From NCBI RefSeq assembly GCF_015666175.1, contig NZ_JADPIE010000003.1, positions 363,323-427,322 of the forward strand: a DNA stretch of 64,000 nt. Direction: 5' to 3'. Made by a program: the position numbers and the translations under genes. Below the pieces are notes generated by a model. The model was not told where the DNA came from, did not search any database, and saw only the letters and a list, made by a program, of their open reading frames with translations. Origin of the DNA: Halonatronomonas betaini (GTDB lineage: Bacteria > Bacillota > Halanaerobiia > Halanaerobiales > Halarsenatibacteraceae). Shown one piece after another: positions 53,899 to 62,124 of this stretch (positions are counted from its first letter, which is position 1; each line of letters starts with the position of its first letter).

Positions 53899-54999
53899 TT
53901 ATTCTTCAGAGTTGTCTTCATTTTCGTCTTCTCCGGAATCATCTCCATTTGTATCTTCTTCAGTATCATTTTCTTCAGACTCTTCTAAATCAACAGATGA
54001 TAAAATAATTGGATCATCTAACTCTATTTTTTCACCAACAATAACCGAAACTGGTTCTTCAAGTATTTTAACTTCATAATCTGAGTCATCAATCACAATT
54101 TCATCTTTCATTTCATCTTCATCTTCATCTTCGCTTTGCTCTTTATAGCCAACAAAAGCTCTTAATTTATATTCGCCATCAGAAAGACCTCGGAGCATAA
54201 ATGAACCAGCATCTCTACCACTAATCTCTTCAATTGAAGTCAATGAGATAGCTTCAGGTTCCGCACCATCTTTAAACTCTTTAGCTTCTGAATCATAATC
54301 ATTAACATTATATGCTTCAACATAAACATCTCTATTATCAATATCTATAAATTCTTCTTTTATATCTCCATCTTCCTCAAATTTACCTAATACCCGACCA
54401 AGAATATTTCCTGCATAATTTTTATCAATTACATTTACAGCCTGTGTATTTAAAATAGCTTTATCTGATCTCCCAGCAAAAACCAGTTTTGTCAGGTCAA
54501 CATCAAGAACAATCGAAGTAATTGTATCTCTCTCAATTCCAAAATTGTAATCAATCTGAAAACCTTTTTGTTGACCAGCAGGAACTTTCAAAGGCATTTC
54601 AGAACCATCATCAAATACTAACCTTGATAAATATCCCTGACCATCTTCATCAGCTAATTTAAGTCTAATTTTATTGTAATTGCCTTCAGGTAAAAATTTA
54701 TCTCCTAACTTTTTTTCTGTAAATTGAAGCTGTAATAAATCAACTTTTAACATTTCATCTTCTTCATCTTCAAAATTATTAATTGTCTCCCAGCCGCCAT
54801 CTACATGATTAACATTAACTTCATCGATATAAACATAAACATGTTCAAGATCATTAACAGCATTATCAGCGATAAATAAAGCCAGTTGGCCGGTCTCTTG
54901 ATCTGTATCTACTCCATCTCCTAAAAAATCACCGGTACAACCTGCTACAACAATCGTAAACAGAATAAGTGAAACAACAAAAATTGTCTTTTTTTTCAT
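53899..54999 (-). CDS. DUF4382-type lipoprotein under c-di-GMP riboswitch
   Basis: 366 residues. Lipobox VVAGC near residue 20. Residues 36-185 match the DUF4382 pattern (LALFIADNAVNDLEHVYVYI, VDLLQLQF, FLPEGNYNKIRL). A carboxypeptidase-regulatory-like segment follows (SFMLRGLSDGEYKLRAFVGY). The last 35 residues are almost all Glu/Asp/Asn/Gly/Ser, a strongly acidic tail. Surface location and c-di-GMP control suggest a role in attachment or matrix (inference). AGGAGG precedes the ATG. Confidence 0.82.
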   Translation of the reverse strand: MKKKTIFVVSLILFTIVVAGCTGDFLGDGVDTDQETGQLALFIADNAVNDLEHVYVYIDEVNVNHVDGGWETINNFEDEEDEMLKVDLLQLQFTEKKLGDKFLPEGNYNKIRLKLADEDGQGYLSRLVFDDGSEMPLKVPAGQQKGFQIDYNFGIERDTITSIVLDVDLTKLVFAGRSDKAILNTQAVNVIDKNYAGNILGRVLGKFEEDGDIKEEFIDIDNRDVYVEAYNVNDYDSEAKEFKDGAEPEAISLTSIEEISGRDAGSFMLRGLSDGEYKLRAFVGYKEQSEDEDEDEMKDEIVIDDSDYEVKILEEPVSVIVGEKIELDDPIILSSVDLEESEENDTEEDTNGDDSGEDENEDNSEE

Positions 55000-55039
55000 T
55001 AAATTATTCCTCCTTAGAAAAATCGATTTAATTTTAAAT

Positions 55040-55168
55040 TAAAATAAAAACTGTCGCAAATCAGGCTGCGACAGAAATATAATTGCTGCAACCTGGCAGT
55101 CATAGAAAAAAATTCTTTAGACCCATAGCTTTGCGCAAGCCAGCTTTCGCTGACCTTGCCCATATGAT
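55040..55168 (-). promoter_or_regulatory. Cyclic di-GMP-I (GEMM-I) riboswitch with terminator
   Basis: Minus strand from 55164: GGGCAAGG, a stem capped by GAAA (GTCAGC-GAAA-GCTGGC), GCGCAAAGCTATGGGTCT and GACTGCCAGGTTGC, then a terminator (CTGTCGCA 55051-55058 with TGCGACAG 55067-55074) followed by TTTTTATTTT. It precedes the DUF4382 gene by about 40 bp. Confidence 0.93.
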
Positions 55169-55189
55169 TTTTTTATTTTTATTAATTAA

Positions 55190-55199
55190 AGTATACCAT
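55190..55199 (-). promoter_or_regulatory. Extended -10 promoter of the riboswitch transcript
   Basis: Minus strand TATGGTATACT with TATACT at 55195-55190 and the TG of an extended -10, about 25 bp before the riboswitch aptamer. The -35 region is weak. Confidence 0.5.
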
Positions 55200-55321
55200 A
55201 GTTAAAGATAAATAAAATTGTATTTCTATAAGTGTACCCTTATTTATCGGAATAATGCTCCGAAAGTATCAGTATATTTTGCTCTTCTGGCTGGAGTTTA
55301 AATCCATAAAATTCCAGGGCT

Positions 55322-56203
55322 TTAATTTAATATCTTCTGCCATCTTTCTCTATACGCTACTGTTTCAAAACCTATATTTTTATAAAAGTCAGGTGCTCCT
55401 CCAAAACAATACTCTGCTCCTAATGCTTTAGTCTTTTTCATACCTTCAGTCAGAGCAATTGTTGCCAGGCCCTTACCTCTATGTTCAGGCACTGTTGCCA
55501 GAGGCTCTAAATAAGCATATTTATTCTGAGTGTCAAACCACATCCCTGCATAACAGGCATATTCTCCATCAGGGGCCTTTATTATAGTTGTTAAATCTTT
55601 TCTAAAGTTAGGTCCACTCTGCATTAGCAACCTTCCTTCATAATCATCATCAGGATTAGGACCATGATCAAACCCTTTCCAGAGGCAATCATGTATCTTC
55701 TTTATATCATTTTCCTCTTCCAGTGTAAATAATGAATAATCGGATGGCAGGTCAAATTCAACAAAATCTTTTTCATAAGAGAATATAGTTACTATTTCTT
55801 TATATTCTTTCTTATAACCATTATTTTGTAATAGATCTCTTTTAACTTTTTCTTTATCTGTAATCCATACATTTAAAATAATCTTTCCATCTTTAATTGT
55901 TGATAATTCCTTTTCAACATATTCAAGCATCTCAAATAATAATTTATTATAACCTGGTTTTACAACTAAAAAAGCATCTCCTAAATCCATCTCATAACAT
56001 GCTAAACCAATGATTTCTCCTTTTTCCTCCCAGATACCAAATCGATGAGCAGATTGATAATTAAAATACGGATGAGTATGGGCATATTCAAAAAATTGTT
56101 GTAAGAGATAACTGTTTAATGTGCCTACATTATAAATATCAACTAAAAACTGACTCACTTTTTTAAAATCAGCTAATAACTTATATCTTCTTCTAGTAAT
56201 CAT
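55322..56203 (-). CDS. GNAT family acetyltransferase, two-domain
   Basis: 293 residues. The C-terminal GNAT domain shows YLEPLATVPEHRGKGLATIALTEG (RxxGxA) and AEYCFGGAPDFYKNIGFETV. The N-terminal half (YRRYKLLADFKKVSQFLVDIY and on) is a degenerate GNAT-like domain, so it is a tandem-GNAT protein. Substrate unknown. AGGTGAG precedes the ATG. Confidence 0.85.
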   Translation of the reverse strand: MITRRRYKLLADFKKVSQFLVDIYNVGTLNSYLLQQFFEYAHTHPYFNYQSAHRFGIWEEKGEIIGLACYEMDLGDAFLVVKPGYNKLLFEMLEYVEKELSTIKDGKIILNVWITDKEKVKRDLLQNNGYKKEYKEIVTIFSYEKDFVEFDLPSDYSLFTLEEENDIKKIHDCLWKGFDHGPNPDDDYEGRLLMQSGPNFRKDLTTIIKAPDGEYACYAGMWFDTQNKYAYLEPLATVPEHRGKGLATIALTEGMKKTKALGAEYCFGGAPDFYKNIGFETVAYRERWQKILN

Positions 56204-56399
56204 CTTCTCACCTCTTATTTTGTTTTCTTATATAATCATTCAGGATATTTTAAATTTATCCTGCATGATTTTTGTTATTACATAAATCAATGTTTTATTA
56301 TGTTAAAAGCCAAAAATTGTAACCAGCTTTATTTTCTTTTTAGTTTTAATCGTCTATAATATTAAATAAATGATAAATAACTATACAGGAGGGTTAAGC

Positions 56400-57257
56400 A
56401 TGAAAAATAAAAGGGAAGATATTGTAATGGCAGTATTTATAGCAGATGCCCTATCTTTTGGCTCACACTGGGTTTATGATACAGACAAATTAAAAGAAGA
56501 ATACACAGGAATCATCAATGAATTCAGAGCTCCAATGTCTAATTTCCATGAAGGTAAAGCAGCTGGAGATTTAAGTCATTATGGCGAACAGGCTCTGGCC
56601 CTTTTAAGATCGATCTCTGATAATAAGGGGTTTAACCTTAAGAAATTTAAAGCTGACTGGATAAAACATGTTGAAAATACTGAGATGTATATGGATCATT
56701 CGATGAAGGATACTCTGAATATATTTAAAGTTTCAGATACACTTATCGGTGCTGATAATGTTGAGCTCGGTGGAATAGCCCGAAGTCTGCCATTATTTAT
56801 AGAAGAGGATATTTCTAAAGAAGAATTTATGAATTTAGTCCACATGACTCATAACGGAGAAGTTGTTGATCAGACAGCTGAATTTGTTTACCAGGTGATG
56901 AAAGATATTCTGGATGGTAAAAATTATAAAGAGGCCATTGAAAACAATAAAGATATAAATCAATTTATTCTGGATAATTTTAATAAAATTGGTCCTAAAG
57001 ATAAAATAGTGGAAAATGCCGATGATCGGGGTCAGGGCTGTTCTATTCAGCAGGGTCTGCCGATTGTACTGGATGTATTATGGAATGCCGATAACCTAAT
57101 GGAAGCCCTGACTTTAAATATCATGGCCGCCGGAGATAACTGCCCTAGAGGAATGGTTATTGCAGCAATAATGGCCGCCAGCGAGGGTTTAGATACTATA
57201 CCTGCAGAATTGATCGATGGTTTTAATAAATCAAAAGAAGTTAAGGAATTAATTTAA
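56400..57257 (+). CDS. ADP-ribosylglycohydrolase family protein
   Basis: 285 residues from the ATG at 56400, seven bases after GGAGGG; an upstream in-frame ATG (56370) has no such site. AVFIADALSFGSHWVYD opens the fold, MVIAAIMAASEGL and DNCPRG near the end carry metal-site residues of the DraG/ARH-like family. It may remove ADP-ribose from proteins or act on ADP-ribosyl metabolites. A TATAAT lies near 56355. No matching transferase is nearby. Confidence 0.85.
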   Translation: MKNKREDIVMAVFIADALSFGSHWVYDTDKLKEEYTGIINEFRAPMSNFHEGKAAGDLSHYGEQALALLRSISDNKGFNLKKFKADWIKHVENTEMYMDHSMKDTLNIFKVSDTLIGADNVELGGIARSLPLFIEEDISKEEFMNLVHMTHNGEVVDQTAEFVYQVMKDILDGKNYKEAIENNKDINQFILDNFNKIGPKDKIVENADDRGQGCSIQQGLPIVLDVLWNADNLMEALTLNIMAAGDNCPRGMVIAAIMAASEGLDTIPAELIDGFNKSKEVKELI

Positions 57258-57295
57258 TCTAGCAGCTTTAATCTTTCTGCAAGATTAAAAAACTC

Positions 57296-57348
57296 AAGGT
57301 CGGCTTGAACCGGGTAATTATAATCCGGTTTTCTGCCGACCTTTTTTT
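57296..57348 (+). terminator. Strong intrinsic terminator with nested hairpin
   Basis: AAGGTCGGC (57296-57304) pairs with GCCGACCTT (57335-57343) enclosing an inner AACCGG/CCGGTT stem; seven Ts follow. It ends the ADP-ribosylglycohydrolase transcript. Confidence 0.9.
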
Positions 57349-57407
57349 ATATATAATTTGGCTTTATTTGATTAATCAGCCCCAGATGGGCATTAAAATT
57401 AATTATA

Positions 57408-57668
57408 TTATCTAGATTTCACAATAAATTTAATAGCTGTACGCTCTTCTCCTCCAATCTCAACTTCTTTAAATGCAGGTATGCAGATTAAATCGATCCC
57501 TGCTGGCGCTACAAAACCTCTAGCTATCGCAACTGCCTTAACTGCCTGATTGATTGCTCCTGCACCTATTGCCTGCAATTCAGCAGTACCATTTTCTTTA
57601 AAAGTTCCCGCTAAAGCGCCTGCTACAGAATTAGGATTAGAATTTGCTGCTACTTTTAATACATCCAT
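57408..57668 (-). CDS. spoVS: Stage V sporulation protein S
   Basis: 86 residues, full length. The Alba-like SpoVS pattern is almost unmodified: LKVAANSNPNSVAGALAG, LQAIGAGAINQAVKAVAIAR and ICIPAFKEVEI. In B. subtilis it affects spore coat formation and septation; a nucleic-acid-binding role is proposed from its fold. It also occurs in non-spore-formers. AGGAGG precedes the ATG. Confidence 0.97.
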   Translation of the reverse strand: MDVLKVAANSNPNSVAGALAGTFKENGTAELQAIGAGAINQAVKAVAIARGFVAPAGIDLICIPAFKEVEIGGEERTAIKFIVKSR

Positions 57669-57840
57669 GTAATAAAATTACCTCCTTAAAAACTTAAGTC
57701 GGGGCTGATATTACTATAATTGTCTGTATTATAGGAAACTCCTGCAGTAATTTGAAATAGTATAAAAAAATTAATAAAATTATGAAAAACTGTATTCCTG
57801 GCAAGACTAAAATACTTGCCTTTTAATATTTTTTTAACTG

Positions 57841-58623
57841 CTAAGGCTGCATAATTCCGGCAAAGGCCAGCCAGGCCAGTACAGATTTAGCTACAAGGCT
57901 GAGGATTATATAACCCCTTTCCCCATATAGATAGTTCTTCCATTTCCCCACCTTTTTATACTGTAAAATCATATTGATAGGGAACAGGTTGAAGAACACA
58001 AAATAACTTCCTACAATTGCATAGACAAACCAGGGTACTTCTGCAGGGTTGGAATTACCAAAGGCATATAAAAGGATAACTATCCAGGGGACTATTCCTG
58101 CAAAGCTGCCGAAAATAAAGGGCTTCCAGTTAGTCTTTTCAGTCTTCTCATTAATCTCTTCCATATCAAGGCCAAATAGGTTCATAGAGGCGTTTGCTGC
58201 AATAATCAATAGCAGGGCACCTATATCATATACACCGAACAATAGAGCTATTAGAACAATCATCAGAGAAGAACTCAGTGCATACTCATACCAGCGAAAG
58301 CGATTCATTCCCCGGTCTAGATCTCGGTTATAAATAGGGTTTCCCCAGGAACTTACAATAATAAAATGAGCTGCTGCCGATAGAAATAAAAAGATGGAGA
58401 CCATGATTCCAAAGGGTACCTCCCCGATCTGATTAGGGTCTGTTACTAATCGCATCTGGGTCTGATCAAAGGTTAAAAAATAAGACCAGACAGGAATTCT
58501 AAATTCAGCAATCCGCTCAATAAAAAGCGCAAATCCCAGCATCAAAGTTCCTTGAATCAAATGCAAAAACCCCATAATTTTATTAAATCTTTTTAAAGAA
58601 GCATAGGTAATTTCTTTTGCCAT
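57841..58623 (-). CDS. Heliorhodopsin
   Basis: 260-residue seven-helix retinal protein of the heliorhodopsin family. Schiff-base Lys246 in LSLVAKSVLAW, counter-ion Glu113 in RWYEYALSSSLM, and His21 (FLHLIQG) and His86 (AAAHFIIV) at the positions of the conserved His pair. Also LLLIIAANASMNLFGL, PWIVILLYAF, PWFVYAIVGSYFVFF and NMILQYKKVGKWKNYLYGER, all near-consensus. Heliorhodopsins sit inverted in the membrane with N-terminus inside and do not pump ions; function is probably sensory or enzymatic. No retinal-forming oxygenase is in the window. It starts upstream of spoVS on the same strand, 172 bp apart with a hairpin (GGCAAG/CTTGCC near 57803-57823) between them. Confidence 0.97.
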   Translation of the reverse strand: MAKEITYASLKRFNKIMGFLHLIQGTLMLGFALFIERIAEFRIPVWSYFLTFDQTQMRLVTDPNQIGEVPFGIMVSIFLFLSAAAHFIIVSSWGNPIYNRDLDRGMNRFRWYEYALSSSLMIVLIALLFGVYDIGALLLIIAANASMNLFGLDMEEINEKTEKTNWKPFIFGSFAGIVPWIVILLYAFGNSNPAEVPWFVYAIVGSYFVFFNLFPINMILQYKKVGKWKNYLYGERGYIILSLVAKSVLAWLAFAGIMQP

Positions 58624-58780
58624 CTCAGCACTTTCTTTCTTTTATTTAAAAATAAAAACTACTAACTTAACTAAACATCATTATTAGTTATTTCTTCACT
58701 GATAAAAATAATCCTGTAATTTTAACAAATAATAGAAAAATTAAAATAAAATAATATTAATTTGAATTATTTCAAGGTTT

Positions 58781-59983
58781 TTATAAGCTTAATAAAGAGC
58801 TATGCTTTAAATGATCTTCTATTTTAATGTCTGGTAAGACATCTAGCTCTGATAATGCATAAACTGCTCCTGCTAGAGCTTCTGAATTTTCCTTATTCTT
58901 AAACGAAGACTCAGTAATTTTTAAGTTCTTTGTTACAGTACTTTTTAATTCTGATTCAGTTGAATTCAAACTACTTTTGACAACATTGATAAAGTCATTA
59001 TAATAGCATATCTTTCCGGATATGACGATTATATTAGGATTCAATAAAAGAGTTAAATTAAATAATACCTTCCCTAAGTACCCAGCCCCTCTTCTAACGA
59101 AATTTTTAAGGGTTTGATCTTTTGGCAACATTTTTAAAGCATAATCTATATCTAATTTGTCTTCATCAACATCAAAATTATTTTTCATAAAGTTAACAAC
59201 AGCTTTATTAGAAATAAAACTATTTAAAGTTACTGACTTATTAGAACCTGGATTTATAATAGTGCTACCTAATTCACCAGCATAATTATCTGCTCCAGAA
59301 TAAGCCTTTCCATTAAAAATCATCCCTGCTCCAACACCTTCAGAAATATAAATATATAAAACATTATCTGTAAGAGCATGTTCACCAATTAAAAACTCAC
59401 ATACAGACAATGCTAACGTATTATGAACAACTACTACCGGTATTTTGATTTCTCTGTTAATAAGATACTTTAATGGTAATCCTCTTAATACTGAATTTCC
59501 ATCAATAATCATCCCTTTCTCTTCATCAACAACTCCTGGAACTGAAATACCAATATGATCTATATCAAATTCTTTAAGAACTTCTTTAATAACTTTTTTA
59601 CAATCTTCAATTTGTTTAATAGGATCATTATTTTCAACTTTACAAGTTTTAGATAAACATATTTCATTTGCCAAATTTACAACAGTATACTCCCAAATAT
59701 TATTGCTAACTGATATACCCAACACAAATTTCCCATTTTTATTTAATGAAAAATATTTAGGAGGCCTCCCACTTTTAGTAATACCATCTGGGCGATATGA
59801 TGTGTCATGTTGAAAAATTAAATTATCACTTTTTAATTCCTCTAAAAGAGATAAAATAGTAGTTGGTGTTATATTCGTCATATTATATATCTCCGGTTGA
59901 GAAATCGGACCATGGTACCTTACTATTTCTAATAAAGCTTTCCGATTCATCTTTTTAATATCAGCAGTATCTCCTGTATACAT
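58781..59983 (-). CDS. ROK family transcriptional regulator
   Basis: 400 residues from the ATG at 59983 behind GAGGTGAT. N-terminal winged helix (KALLEIVRYHGPISQPEIYN, then TPTTILSLLEEL) and a sugar-kinase-like ROK domain (VLGISVSNNIWEYTVV, DHIGISVPGVVDEEKG, YISEGVGAGMIFNG, AGELGS). The usual ROK zinc Cys cluster is absent. Last gene behind two GH20 genes, it is likely the repressor of that operon with an amino-sugar as inducer (inference). Confidence 0.92.
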   Translation of the reverse strand: MYTGDTADIKKMNRKALLEIVRYHGPISQPEIYNMTNITPTTILSLLEELKSDNLIFQHDTSYRPDGITKSGRPPKYFSLNKNGKFVLGISVSNNIWEYTVVNLANEICLSKTCKVENNDPIKQIEDCKKVIKEVLKEFDIDHIGISVPGVVDEEKGMIIDGNSVLRGLPLKYLINREIKIPVVVVHNTLALSVCEFLIGEHALTDNVLYIYISEGVGAGMIFNGKAYSGADNYAGELGSTIINPGSNKSVTLNSFISNKAVVNFMKNNFDVDEDKLDIDYALKMLPKDQTLKNFVRRGAGYLGKVLFNLTLLLNPNIIVISGKICYYNDFINVVKSSLNSTESELKSTVTKNLKITESSFKNKENSEALAGAVYALSELDVLPDIKIEDHLKHSSLLSL

Positions 59984-60059
59984 TAAAATCACCTCAATCA
60001 TTTAATCATATTTTTTAATACTAGATTAACAAAACTTTATAAATTAATAAGGTTTGTTT

Positions 60060-62102
60060 TTAATATGTTGGTAAAGATTTATAGTCATTTGTTTTATAAC
60101 TATCAAAAGATCTATCAACTTCAATGTCCTTATTAATCTTTTCAATCTGCTCATCTAGCCATTTTACTAAATACTTTAAACGTGAAATTATATCAGCATA
60201 ATGTCCTAAATTAGTATCTAAATTTGCTTGTTTTGACCTTTTAAACCATATAGCAGAAAATTCAAGCATCAATTCTGAGTAATCTTTAATAAGCTGTTCT
60301 GTTTGTAATTTATAATCAATAATATTATTAACATCTGGAAAATCATTTTCAAAATGGTTTCTAATATTTCTTCCAAGTCTTAGTTTTATTATCATAACTC
60401 TAAATGCTTTAATAATATAAATGAATTCCTTCTTCATTAAGCTTCTTTTAACTTTATTAATTTCTCTTTCGATGAAATTTACCTTGTTTTCAATATTATT
60501 TATTTGTTCATCGGTAATTTTAAATATAGGTCTTAATAGGTGATGACCTTTCTCCTCCATTACATATGGTATATTTTCTGGTAGTTTATCAAAGGGTCCA
60601 TTCAAATCATCTGGCTCTGGGCCAATTAATGTCCTCCCAAATAAAGGTTCATCAAATAAAGATATAACACATTGGCATCTATTTTTTGACCATATTCCAG
60701 GGATTCTATAAATTTCGCAAAACTTATTAATTATCTTAAGCCATAAATCACCTTCAGAAAATATTCTCTGATAAGAATCATTTAATTTATCTTCTTCGAA
60801 TGATAACCCTTCCCAGCTTAATGACCCTGTATAAATATAAGTATAAAAACTAGCACTAACCATTGAGTAATGTCCATGATCTCCCCAGTCAGTTAATAAT
60901 ACTCCTGATGCTCCATTTTTAATCCCATCTCTAATTAAATTATGAATATTAATTTTGGCAGAGTCTATTCTTGGAAATATACTGTTCCATGCTCCAGTTC
61001 CGGGACAAACCCAGAATTTTCTATTAGATTCTCCAAATTTATAGGTTGATTCATAACTTTCTTTGGGGTCATAATCCCAATCTAATAAAATTACATCCTC
61101 TGGGACCTCATCCATTAAATCTGGATAATTTATTAATATATCACCAAAAAGCATAATTTTTTTATTATACTTATCAGCTAGTCTTATCAATTGTTTAATA
61201 TGATATAAATATACTCGGCCTTTACCTTCTTTTTCAGCCCATTCTTTAGATAACCCTTTTCCAAGATCATAGGTTTCATCTGCGCCAACATTTAGCCAGT
61301 CACTTGAAAAATATGGTAGATACTCAGAATATAGGTCATTAATAAAATCGTAGGTTTCATCTAAAGCAGGAGATAATGTCCAGAATAGTTCTGATTCACT
61401 AAGTTCTCTATATTTTGCTTGCTGTAAAGTATAATTTTGATGCCCAAAAGACTGCATATTTGCCATTAATTCTATATGATTCTCTTTACATTTCTTCTCT
61501 AAGTCTTTAATAAATCCAGCATCGATAGTATTATCTTCTTGATTTATATCAGGATGTTTTTCAGATTTATAAGTATTTTCTATATATAACTGTAACACAT
61601 TTAATTTACCTATATTCATAACTTGAATAATTTCATCTAAAGTTTCTAATTTCATGATTTTATCTCTAGAATAATCTAACATTAATCCTCTATTTTCTAT
61701 TTTAGGATAATCAAATATTTGCAAGCAAGTTATAAGTTTATCTTCTATTTGGCTCAATATCTGCTCAAAAGTTAAACAAGCATAAAACAGTCCAGTTTCA
61801 TCAAACCCACTCAAATAAATAATGTTTTTACTAATACTTAAATCATAACTTTGAGGTCTATCTAGATTTTTAGTATTTTTGTTTTCCAAATCAGTGTCTG
61901 GACTATTAGAGATTATTATTTTGGATTTCAAATTATCTTTTAGTACATACTCATATTCAATATTTAATTTTTCATCTATTAATTTACCGATTTTGTTTAA
62001 AGTCTTTTGATTACTAGAATACAGATATACTTTATTCTTAAAATGAAAAGTCTCTTTTAGATATTTAATACTTTTTACATCTGGAATTATTTTATATTTC
62101 AT
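60060..62102 (-). CDS. GH20-type beta-N-acetylhexosaminidase-like glycosidase
   Basis: 680 residues, no signal peptide. N-terminal GH20b-like domain (about 1-120), TIM barrel starting IENRGLMLDYSRDKIMKL, catalytic Asp-Glu pair in WLNVGADETYD, WNSIFPRID and LLTDWGDHGHYS, then a helical C-terminus (about 500-680). The usual HxGGDE reads NVGADE but the D-E pair is intact. Cytoplasmic location suggests hydrolysis of imported N-acetylhexosaminyl oligosaccharides. AGGAGG lies upstream of the ATG. 76 bp before the ROK gene. Confidence 0.88.
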   Translation of the reverse strand: MKYKIIPDVKSIKYLKETFHFKNKVYLYSSNQKTLNKIGKLIDEKLNIEYEYVLKDNLKSKIIISNSPDTDLENKNTKNLDRPQSYDLSISKNIIYLSGFDETGLFYACLTFEQILSQIEDKLITCLQIFDYPKIENRGLMLDYSRDKIMKLETLDEIIQVMNIGKLNVLQLYIENTYKSEKHPDINQEDNTIDAGFIKDLEKKCKENHIELMANMQSFGHQNYTLQQAKYRELSESELFWTLSPALDETYDFINDLYSEYLPYFSSDWLNVGADETYDLGKGLSKEWAEKEGKGRVYLYHIKQLIRLADKYNKKIMLFGDILINYPDLMDEVPEDVILLDWDYDPKESYESTYKFGESNRKFWVCPGTGAWNSIFPRIDSAKINIHNLIRDGIKNGASGVLLTDWGDHGHYSMVSASFYTYIYTGSLSWEGLSFEEDKLNDSYQRIFSEGDLWLKIINKFCEIYRIPGIWSKNRCQCVISLFDEPLFGRTLIGPEPDDLNGPFDKLPENIPYVMEEKGHHLLRPIFKITDEQINNIENKVNFIEREINKVKRSLMKKEFIYIIKAFRVMIIKLRLGRNIRNHFENDFPDVNNIIDYKLQTEQLIKDYSELMLEFSAIWFKRSKQANLDTNLGHYADIISRLKYLVKWLDEQIEKINKDIEVDRSFDSYKTNDYKSLPTY

Positions 62103-62124
62103 TTAAGCTTTCCTCCTATAATAA

